Positions 51,970 through 58,420 of a stretch of DNA of 64,000 nt are shown here, piece after piece. Every line of letters starts with the position of its first letter. The first letter of the stretch is position 1. Source of the stretch: JAMLHH01 sp964653095 (GTDB lineage Bacteria; Bacteroidota; Bacteroidia; Chitinophagales; JADIYW01). The notes beneath the pieces are model-generated. The model was not told the DNA's origin. It worked only from the letters and a program-made list of their open reading frames with translations, and made no database searches. A program made the translations under genes and the position numbers. The stretch spans positions 1 to 64,000 of the forward strand of contig CAZZEH010000012.1 in the NCBI GenBank assembly GCA_964653095.1, in the 5' to 3' direction.

Positions 51970-52995
51970 TTATTGAACCAATTTTTTATACTGTAACGCT
52001 CTTTTTTCTATCAAATTCCAGGACAAAAATGCAAGTGAGAGTATAATCAGATAACTGAAAATAAATAATTGTGTTTGCGGTAAAAAGACAAAGTACAGGA
52101 TACATTGCTGAATAAAAATACCGTAGATATATATACCGTAGGATAAATCTCCGGTCAGTTTAGGTATTTTCTGAAGGTACTTATTGCTTGATATCCCTAC
52201 TAAAATTACTAAGACAGACATAGTGATTGGGGCAAAGAAGGTATAGTTCCCGGAAGTAATCGCCCATACCGATATGAGTAACAGTAAAAGTTTTATCCAG
52301 GCATAATTTATTTTTTTCAGATCAAAATAAGTCAGCATGCTGCCGGCAAAAAAGTAAGATGCGAGACGATAAAAATCTTTGCTTTTAAACTCTATACTCC
52401 TGAAAAAATCCTCAAACAGCCAAGGGTTTACCGTATAGATATAGTACGAACCGATAAATAATGTAGCTATGATTAAGTATTTCGCTTTCATTTTTCGAAT
52501 GGGAAAAATCAGCAGAAGCGCCAAGTACATGGTAAATTCATACTTAAGTGTCCACAGGCTGCCGTTGATGCCGAGAGGAATCGGGTTGTCTGTAAAAATA
52601 CCGTTTACGGTGGCCTGATAACGATATAAAGACAAATTATTGATAAAGTACTTCCAGTATTGCCCTTCATGCAGCACACTTGGTTTCGAACCGGTATAGA
52701 ATAACGGGAGCAGACACATCGTAAATACCAACATCGTAAAGAGGGCAGGAAATATTCTCAGACATCTTTTCCAAAAATAATTGAGAGCAGTAGGGCTGTA
52801 TATCATACTGTAAAAAACCAGATAGCCGCTTATAGAAAAGAAAGCATTAACACTCAAAGCCCCAAAGTCAATTTGTCTGTGACTCCATTCATACAATACT
52901 TCCGGTGTCAGAGTGGTAGGAAATGAATGAGAAAAAACGACCAGACTTGAAAAAAGAAGTCTTAGAAAATCAAAGTTATTTTGTCTGTCCAGCAA
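51970..52995 (-). CDS. Acyltransferase family 3 membrane protein
   Basis: 341 residues, about ten membrane helices. Family opening F-D-F-L-R-L-L-F-S-S-L-V-V-F-S-H with the catalytic-type His, and F-W-K-R-C-L-R-I-F-P-A-L with the Arg-rich cytosolic loop. Likely O-acetylates a surface polysaccharide; substrate unknown. It is not near polysaccharide genes here. Confidence 0.88.
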   Translation of the reverse strand: MLDRQNNFDFLRLLFSSLVVFSHSFPTTLTPEVLYEWSHRQIDFGALSVNAFFSISGYLVFYSMIYSPTALNYFWKRCLRIFPALFTMLVFTMCLLPLFYTGSKPSVLHEGQYWKYFINNLSLYRYQATVNGIFTDNPIPLGINGSLWTLKYEFTMYLALLLIFPIRKMKAKYLIIATLFIGSYYIYTVNPWLFEDFFRSIEFKSKDFYRLASYFFAGSMLTYFDLKKINYAWIKLLLLLISVWAITSGNYTFFAPITMSVLVILVGISSNKYLQKIPKLTGDLSYGIYIYGIFIQQCILYFVFLPQTQLFIFSYLIILSLAFLSWNLIEKRALQYKKLVQ

Positions 52996-53030
52996 AACCT
53001 GTGTAAATCAGGCAGAAAATTACAAATACT

Positions 53031-55037
53031 TTATAAATTAACTACTTCTTTTAAAACATCTTCTAATTTAGTTACCGGTGCAGAACAGACCTGATTCCTG
53101 CACACATAGAAATTTGGAGTAGTTTTGTTTTCCATTAAAGGTATCTGACTTTCTTCCGGATTGCTCCCTATGGGCAAAACCTGCGGTAAATAATGCTCTT
53201 CAAATAAATGAAGCATTTTTTGACTGGCCTTTTCTCCGGTAAAAACTACTTCGTATAACGGATAAACATACTCCCAGAGCGCAATCGCCCATTCAGAATA
53301 AAAAGGGCCGTTTTTGACTGTTTCATCCAGCATGAGCTGAAACATCCGTGTACCCTGTTCCCGAAGCTCCGGCAAGTCGTAATACAGACCTGTTTGCAGC
53401 AAACATCGGGCGAAGATTGAATTAGAAGAAGATATGACATTGTCACTCAACTCTTTCGGACGATGTACCAGTTGCTCGGCATAATCGGCATTTAGAAAGA
53501 ACAAATTGCTTTCCGGGTCGGAAAAATACTCTAACACTTCATATATCCAGATTTTGGCCTGCAAAAGATATTTTTCCTGAAAGGTAGCCTGGTATAAATG
53601 TATGTAAGCCTGAATCGCAGGTGCATAATCTGACAGGTAAGCTTCCTGATATGCTTCACCTTTATTGTAAGTATGCCAGAGCCTGTTGCCGTGTATGAGT
53701 TTTTTTTCAAAAAAAGTTGTAATATCTTCTGCAGCTTTTAGAAATTTTTCATCTCCTGTTGCCCAAAAGGAATGCACTAATCCACTGATGAGCAAAGCAT
53801 TCCATCCGGTAATTCTTTTATCGTCCACATTGGGTCTGATTTTCTCTGCTCTTTTTTGACGCAGAGTTTCTTTAGATTTTTTTAAAAGCAATTGAGTTTC
53901 CGTCAGGTTAAGATCGTTTTCTTCGCAATATATTTTCAATGACCTGTCACAGTGGAGGTGATTTTGATTGTTTTGCCAATTTCCAATTTTAGTGCATTGG
54001 TAATAGTCGGCAAAAACAGGCAAGTCTTCTCCCAAAGCATCTTCTAATTCTTCCCACGTCCAGAGGTAGTATTTTCCTTCTTCACCCTCGCTGTCTGCAT
54101 CCAATGCGGAAAAATAACCGCCGTCATCTGCTTTCATCTCGTTTTGAAGCCAAAAGAAAACAGATTCCAAAATTTCTTTAAACAGTGAAGTTTTATAATA
54201 CCGGTATGCTTGTGCATAAACAGAGAGTAATTGAGCATTGTCATACAGCATCTTTTCAAAGTGAGGAATGTGCCATCTATCATCTACAGAATATCTGAAA
54301 AAGCCTCCCGATACCGCATCGTGAATACCACCGAGAGCAATTTTTTTGAGTGAATTAAAAACGAAATCTTTTACATCGTCTTGTTTTGAACTGTATGCAT
54401 ATCGGAGAAGAAAATCAAAGTTATTGGGCATGATAAATTTTGGAGCACCTTTTCTACCACCACAAATGGGGTCAATATCGACTTTCCAATTCGACCACAA
54501 CTGATTCAGAAGAGAAGCTTCCGGTTTTGTTTCTGATTTTAATTGCGGCAAATAATTTATCTCTTTAAGACCATGTAAAATGTTGTATGCCTGTTCTTCC
54601 AGCTTTTCTAAATCGTTGTAAAAAAGTTCTGTAAAATAGTTTAATACCCGCATCCAGTTTTGTTTTGAAAAGTATGTGCCTGCATAGACAATGCGCCCGT
54701 CGGGCAGAACAATGGCATTGAGAGGCCAGCCGGCATGTCCGGTAATGAGGGTAGCCGCCTGAATGTATATGTGGTCGATATCCGGTCGCTCTTCTCTGTC
54801 CACTTTTATACTGATAAAATTTTCGTTCATCAGCTTGGCCACTTCTTCATCTTCGAAAGATTCTTTCTCCATCACATGACACCAGTGACAGGAGGAATAG
54901 CCGATACTGACAATCATAAGTTTGTGTTCTTCCTTAGCTTTTTTTAAAGCTTCGTCACCCCAAGGATACCAGTACACCGGATTTTGAGCATGTTGTAATA
55001 AGTACGGGGAGCGGGAATTTTTAAGTTTGTTGGACAT
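53031..55037 (-). CDS. Thioredoxin domain-containing protein of the DUF255/YyaL family
   Basis: 668 residues from the chosen ATG. The N-terminal thioredoxin-like domain (1 to about 170) begins N-S-R-S-P-Y-L-L-Q-H and has the motif S-C-H-W-C-H (about 50-55); the rest is an (alpha/alpha)6-barrel resembling N-acylglucosamine 2-epimerase/glucosidase folds, with G-G-F-F-R-Y and H-F-E-K-M-L-Y-D-N. The family is widespread (spermatogenesis-associated protein 20) with no firmly known function. The frame opens nine codons earlier at 55064, without the usual start. Confidence 0.9.
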   Translation of the reverse strand: MSNKLKNSRSPYLLQHAQNPVYWYPWGDEALKKAKEEHKLMIVSIGYSSCHWCHVMEKESFEDEEVAKLMNENFISIKVDREERPDIDHIYIQAATLITGHAGWPLNAIVLPDGRIVYAGTYFSKQNWMRVLNYFTELFYNDLEKLEEQAYNILHGLKEINYLPQLKSETKPEASLLNQLWSNWKVDIDPICGGRKGAPKFIMPNNFDFLLRYAYSSKQDDVKDFVFNSLKKIALGGIHDAVSGGFFRYSVDDRWHIPHFEKMLYDNAQLLSVYAQAYRYYKTSLFKEILESVFFWLQNEMKADDGGYFSALDADSEGEEGKYYLWTWEELEDALGEDLPVFADYYQCTKIGNWQNNQNHLHCDRSLKIYCEENDLNLTETQLLLKKSKETLRQKRAEKIRPNVDDKRITGWNALLISGLVHSFWATGDEKFLKAAEDITTFFEKKLIHGNRLWHTYNKGEAYQEAYLSDYAPAIQAYIHLYQATFQEKYLLQAKIWIYEVLEYFSDPESNLFFLNADYAEQLVHRPKELSDNVISSSNSIFARCLLQTGLYYDLPELREQGTRMFQLMLDETVKNGPFYSEWAIALWEYVYPLYEVVFTGEKASQKMLHLFEEHYLPQVLPIGSNPEESQIPLMENKTTPNFYVCRNQVCSAPVTKLEDVLKEVVNL

Positions 55038-55103
55038 GATATCGGAATTGTATAAGAAATACAAAGCGGATGTAGATTTTGTTTTCAGATATTAACTAAA
55101 AAT

Positions 55104-55130
55104 AAAAAAGCCTGCTTTTTAGAGCAGGCT
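55104..55130 (-). terminator. Rho-independent terminator of the cysteine operon
   Basis: AGCCTGCT (55109-55116) pairs with AGCAGGCT (55123-55130). The A run at 55104-55109 is a T run on the minus strand. It follows moeZ. Confidence 0.88.
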
Positions 55131-55154
55131 CAAAAATGATTTTGAAATACGATT

Positions 55155-56306
55155 CTAATACACAGGCAGACTGGTATCCACTTCTTTTGCGTAAGAGACG
55201 ATACCGCCTTTTAAGTTAATCAGATTGTCGTAACCTTTTTCCATAAGGGCTTCTATAGCCCGCGCACTTCTTGCACCGCCTTTGCACATGACCACTACCG
55301 GGATATCTTTCCTGAATCTGTCTGCTTTGTCCAAGACTTCGTTTAGAGGTATCAGTTCGCAGCCCAGATTGACTAAGTTATATTCATGCGGTTCACGCAC
55401 ATCAATCAGCTGAAAAGTACGATGTTCGTCTAACCAATTTTTCAGTTCGTGCACATCAATCTCGTTTAAGGTGTTTTTCTGAGATTGGATAGGTACAACG
55501 CCACAGAAATAATCATAATCGATTAACTCTTTTTGAGTTGGATGTTCACCTGTCAGCGGATTTTCAGGGTCTTTGACCACCTTAAAAACTCGGGTCGTGA
55601 AGCCCAATGCGTCAAAGGTAAAAAGCCTTCCGCTGAGCGGTTCTCCGATTCCGGCTACAATTTTTATCACTTCGTTGGTCTGCAAACAGCCCATTATTCC
55701 CGGAAGAATACCTAAAACTCCGCCTTCTGCACAACTCGGGACTAATCCCGGAGGCGGTGGAGTAGGGTACAGGTCCCGATAGTTTGGGCCTCCTTTGTAG
55801 TTAAATACGGACAACTGACCGTCAAAACGGTAGATGGAAGCATACACATTGGGAATTCCTGCCAAAACGCTCGCATCGTTTACAAGGTATCGGGTTTGAA
55901 AGTTATCAGTTCCGTCTGCCACCACGTCATACTGTTTGAAAAGCTCCAAAGCGTTTTTGCTCGTAAGTTTATCATTATATGCGATGACATTTACATGAGG
56001 ATTCAGGGATAAAATTCTTCTTTTTGCGGCTTCCACCTTGGACACGCCGATATCTTCCACTCCGAACATGACCTGTCGCTGCAAGTTACTGTCTTCTACC
56101 GAGTCAAAATCAATAATTCCGATAGTTCCGACTCCGGCCGCTGCGAGATACAAAAGTGAAGGACTTCCCAAGCCTCCTGTACCTATGACCAATACGCGGG
56201 CTGCTTTTAATTTTTTTTGACCTTCCAGGCCGACTTCCGGAATAATGATATGTCTGGAATATCGGGCCAGTTCTTCTTTGCTTAATTGAATTTCTTCTAA
56301 GTTCAT
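55155..56306 (-). CDS. moeZ: ThiF/MoeB-type adenylyltransferase with rhodanese domain (MoeZ-like)
   Basis: 383 residues. The E1-like domain (1 to about 250) has G42-T-G-G-L-G47 for ATP, L-Q-R-Q-V-M-F, and D-G-T-D-N-F. The rhodanese domain (about 275-380) has D-V-R-E-P-H-E and a catalytic Cys in C-K-G-G-A-R-S. In the CysO pathway MoeZ adenylates the carrier's C-terminal Gly and transfers sulfur from the rhodanese Cys to make a thiocarboxylate. The zinc-binding CxxC pairs of MoeB are not seen, as in MoeZ. It overlaps cysO by 4 bp. Confidence 0.9.
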   Translation of the reverse strand: MNLEEIQLSKEELARYSRHIIIPEVGLEGQKKLKAARVLVIGTGGLGSPSLLYLAAAGVGTIGIIDFDSVEDSNLQRQVMFGVEDIGVSKVEAAKRRILSLNPHVNVIAYNDKLTSKNALELFKQYDVVADGTDNFQTRYLVNDASVLAGIPNVYASIYRFDGQLSVFNYKGGPNYRDLYPTPPPPGLVPSCAEGGVLGILPGIMGCLQTNEVIKIVAGIGEPLSGRLFTFDALGFTTRVFKVVKDPENPLTGEHPTQKELIDYDYFCGVVPIQSQKNTLNEIDVHELKNWLDEHRTFQLIDVREPHEYNLVNLGCELIPLNEVLDKADRFRKDIPVVVMCKGGARSARAIEALMEKGYDNLINLKGGIVSYAKEVDTSLPVY

Positions 56307-56605
56307 TTTGTAAAAAGTTTCATCTGTGAGGTACTGCCCCCTGCGATTGCCGGAACAATACTCACAATAGTGTTTTCTGAAATTTCTGTTTGATCGCCCT
56401 GAAGAGTGCGAATATCATCTTCACCGATAAATATCTTGACAAAGCTCCTCACTTTTCCGCTATCGTCTAAAATCTGACGGCTGATATTTGGGTGGGTTTC
56501 GGTCAGTTGTTTGATAGCTTCAGCAATGGTATTTGCATTCGTCTCAAATGTCGCCTGATCGTCTGTATATTTTCTCAGAGGTGTAGGGATAATTAATGTT
56601 GCCAT
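56303..56605 (-). CDS. cysO: MoaD/ThiS-like sulfur carrier protein (CysO type) with C-terminal extension
   Basis: 100 residues from the chosen ATG: M-A-T-L-I-I-P-T-P-L-R-K-Y. Beta-grasp fold with T-I-A-E-A-I-K-Q-L and the C-terminal Gly-Gly in P-A-I-A-G-G. Ten more residues (S-T-S-Q-M-K-L-F-T-K) follow before the stop codon, so the carrier must be trimmed to expose the active Gly-Gly. A JAMM peptidase gene lies directly upstream. The frame starts earlier at 56644 with a 13-residue leader of no resemblance to the family. Confidence 0.87.
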   Translation of the reverse strand: MATLIIPTPLRKYTDDQATFETNANTIAEAIKQLTETHPNISRQILDDSGKVRSFVKIFIGEDDIRTLQGDQTEISENTIVSIVPAIAGGSTSQMKLFTK

Positions 56606-56627
56606 AAAAATGTTGTTTTTAAATGTT

Positions 56628-57041
56628 TTAGAATTCGTTTTCAAATTTATTTTCGTTTTCTGACAGCCTCCAGGAGTACAGTTCTTTTGATACTCCGTCT
56701 ATTACGGATACTATGATGTATGAGAAAAATGGCAGAGCTTGTCTTAAGTCGTGTTCGGAAGGGACAGCCGGATGTTGAGGATGAGAATGATACACACCTA
56801 TAAGGGTCGTTTTGTGAGTCAGAGCGTACTGTTCTGCTCTCATATAATCCAGTGGAGAAACTTCAAATCTTCTTCTCTGATCACCCTCTTTACTGTTTTG
56901 AATAGGTCTGGCTTCTGTGATAAATCGTCTGCCATTTTTTTCGCTGCCGTATAAAAAGCCCACACATTCGTTAGGAAAAGTTTCTTCCGCATGTGTGCGA
57001 ATGATACTTTCAGCTCCCGGGTCAAGTTCTGTGTGATACAT
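56628..57041 (-). CDS. mec: JAMM/MPN+ metallopeptidase (Mec type)
   Basis: 137 residues. The full JAMM zinc motif is present: E25, H85-S-H87-P, S95 and D98 (HxH-x7-S-x2-D). In Mycobacterium, Mec+ removes cysteine from CysO-cysteine; related enzymes trim the C-terminus of carriers such as QbsE. The ATG shares one base with the cysM stop codon (TAATG), so translation is coupled. cysO starts 22 bp downstream. Confidence 0.9.
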   Translation of the reverse strand: MYHTELDPGAESIIRTHAEETFPNECVGFLYGSEKNGRRFITEARPIQNSKEGDQRRRFEVSPLDYMRAEQYALTHKTTLIGVYHSHPQHPAVPSEHDLRQALPFFSYIIVSVIDGVSKELYSWRLSENENKFENEF

Positions 57042-57976
57042 TACAATATTTGTTCAAAAATTTCCGGATAATTGGATGCATGATCCGGGAAAATTGTGAC
57101 AATGACACCACTGTCAATTTGATTTGCCACTTGCAGTGCGCCCGTGAGGTTGGCTGCGGAAGAAGGACTAAGCAGCAATCCGCTGTTTTGTGCAGCTATT
57201 TTAATCATGTCAAAAGCATCCAGAGTATCGATAAATAAATTTTTGTCCGCCATATTCTCATTGTATATTTTGGGCACTAAGGCACTTTCCATATGCTTCC
57301 ATCCTTCTAACCCGTGCATGGCACTGTCCGGCTGGAGAGAAATGAGTTGAATGTCTTTGTTTAGTTCTTTTAACCTTCTCGAAGTTCCCATAAAAGTACC
57401 TGAGGTTCCGAGGCCTGCCACATAATGAGTAATCGATCCGTTGGTTTGTCCCCAAATTTCCAAAGCTGTGGAATGATAGTGCGCTTTCCAATTGTTTTCG
57501 TTGGCATATTGGTCGGTATAATAATATTTGTCAGGGTACAACTCAGCCAGTTCTTTGGCTTTATACTGCGCTTCATCCGTAGTGCCGAATCTTGAAGTGA
57601 AGATAATTTCCGCTCCCAAAGCTTTCAAAGCTGTTTTTTTCTGTAAAGAAGCATTTTCGGGAACGCAAAGAGTAACCGGCAATCCTATATGCGCCCCAAT
57701 GGTCGCGTACGCCACTGCCGTGTTTCCGCTGGAAGCATCTATAATACCTTTGTTTTCGTCGATATGACCTTCTTTGAGGGCCTCCCGAATAATATTGTAT
57801 GCAGCCCGTGCTTTTACTGAGTTGGACAATTGATTCCACTCAAGTTTGGCAAGAACTTTTACATTGGGATTATCCTGCAAATTGCTTATGTCAAAAAGCG
57901 GAGTATACCCGATAAAAGGCTTTAACCGCTCTATGCGTGTATGCAGTGCTGATTTTTGTTTGGTCGTTTCAATCAT
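57041..57976 (-). CDS. cysM: Cysteine synthase family protein (CysM type)
   Basis: 311-residue PLP enzyme of fold type II. The PLP Lys is in S-V-K55-A-R-A-A; S-S-G-N-T-A-V-A-Y-A (about 82-91) and G-L-G-T-S-G-T-F-M-G (about 190-199) bind substrate and phosphate. Context with cysO, mec and moeZ implies that it uses the thiocarboxylated carrier as sulfur donor, as mycobacterial CysM does with O-phosphoserine. Which acceptor is used here is not known. A terminator sits 17 bp upstream of its ATG, and a poly-Cys reading frame further upstream. Confidence 0.92.
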   Translation of the reverse strand: MIETTKQKSALHTRIERLKPFIGYTPLFDISNLQDNPNVKVLAKLEWNQLSNSVKARAAYNIIREALKEGHIDENKGIIDASSGNTAVAYATIGAHIGLPVTLCVPENASLQKKTALKALGAEIIFTSRFGTTDEAQYKAKELAELYPDKYYYTDQYANENNWKAHYHSTALEIWGQTNGSITHYVAGLGTSGTFMGTSRRLKELNKDIQLISLQPDSAMHGLEGWKHMESALVPKIYNENMADKNLFIDTLDAFDMIKIAAQNSGLLLSPSSAANLTGALQVANQIDSGVIVTIFPDHASNYPEIFEQIL

Positions 57977-57993
57977 TTTTCTGTTTGTTGAAT

Positions 57994-58020
57994 AAAAAAA
58001 CCCCGCTTTAAGCGAGGTTT
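57994..58020 (-). terminator. Rho-independent terminator/attenuator before cysM
   Basis: Minus strand: AAACCTCGC, loop TTAAA, GCGGGGTTT with one G-T pair, followed by TTTTTTT. It lies inside the leader, ending 17 bp before the cysM ATG, so it must be bypassed for the operon to be expressed. A perfect complement of its left arm lies at 58,058-58,064. Confidence 0.88.
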
Positions 58021-58057
58021 AATTTTATTATTAAAAACTATTTTCCAATTAAGATAC

Positions 58058-58064
58058 ACCTCGC
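58058..58064 (-). promoter_or_regulatory. Antiterminator segment GCGAGGT
   Basis: Minus-strand GCGAGGT is perfectly complementary to ACCTCGC of the terminator's left arm (58,012-58,018). It starts 3 bp after the stop codon of the poly-Cys reading frame, so a ribosome at that stop codon would cover it, whereas one stalled on the Cys codons would not. Confidence 0.75.
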
Positions 58065-58066
58065 AC

Positions 58067-58135
58067 CTATGTTGTCAGACAACAGCAACAGCACACAACT
58101 ACCTGAAAACGGGTGATATAAATCTGGCGAATCAT
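58067..58135 (-). CDS. Poly-cysteine leader peptide of the cys operon
   Basis: Twenty-two codons, which I translated base by base: M-I-R-Q-I-Y-I-T-R-F-Q-V-V-V, five Cys, then L-T-T and a TAG stop. The five Cys codons (TGC TGT TGC TGT TGT) occupy 58,079-58,093. The ATG lies 4 bp after a perfect -7 box, so the mRNA is probably leaderless. Its place ahead of a terminator and cysM marks it as a sensor of cysteinyl-tRNA, like poly-Cys short ORFs shown to attenuate cysteine operons in mycobacteria. The Cys run overlaps a TGTTGTCAGACAACA palindrome (58,070-58,084). Confidence 0.85.
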   Translation of the reverse strand: MIRQIYITRFQVVVCCCCCLTT

Positions 58136-58139
58136 GAAA

Positions 58140-58147
58140 CAAAAATA
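58140..58147 (-). promoter_or_regulatory. -7 promoter box TATTTTTG of the cysteine operon
   Basis: A perfect TAnnTTTG on the minus strand, followed by TTTC and the leader-peptide ATG. I see no clear TTG at -33, which would fit a promoter that needs an activator. Confidence 0.7.
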
Positions 58148-58170
58148 CACTCTATTTTTAAAAATTGTAT

Positions 58171-58188
58171 ATTCTTAATGTTAAGAAT
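58171..58188. promoter_or_regulatory. Inverted repeat upstream of the cysteine-operon promoter
   Basis: ATTCTTAA and TTAAGAAT, 8-bp arms around TG. Centred near -44 from the expected transcription start, the position of an activator site. No regulator is identified. Confidence 0.6.
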
Positions 58189-58362
58189 TAGAAATACGTT
58201 TCTGAATTTAGTCCCACACCCCAAACTTCTAAGTAATCTTTTTCCTGACTTGTCCGCTATGTAGGAGCTGATATACCGTCATTGTTATTATCAGTGAATT
58301 GGTCATTATGTGCTTTGTGGTTTTTGACCTAAAATAAACCAATCAGGAGAATGTAATAAAAC

Positions 58363-58400
58363 AAAAAGCCTCCTGCTGTTAAGTTTGCAGGAGGCTTTTT
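58363..58400 (-). terminator. Rho-independent terminator of the TonB receptor gene
   Basis: AAAAAGCCTCCTGC (58,363-58,376) pairs with GCAGGAGGCTTTTT (58,387-58,400), 14-bp perfect arms, 21 bp after the stop codon. Confidence 0.92.
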
Positions 58401-58420
58401 CAGTAGGTTGGAATTACTGA

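Larger units (their letters stand above)
57977..58420. other. Interval holding the cysteine-operon leader
   Basis: About 444 bp between the starts of the cysM operon and the end of the TonB gene. It holds the attenuator (57,994-58,147), an inverted repeat (58,171-58,188) and the TonB-gene terminator (58,363-58,400). From about 58,200 to 58,360 I see nothing else. Confidence 0.75.

Noticed and set aside
57994..58147. SAM or other sulfur-related riboswitch ahead of cysM
   Set aside because: No known aptamer consensus is visible; the Cys-rich reading frame and the terminator complement explain the leader better.
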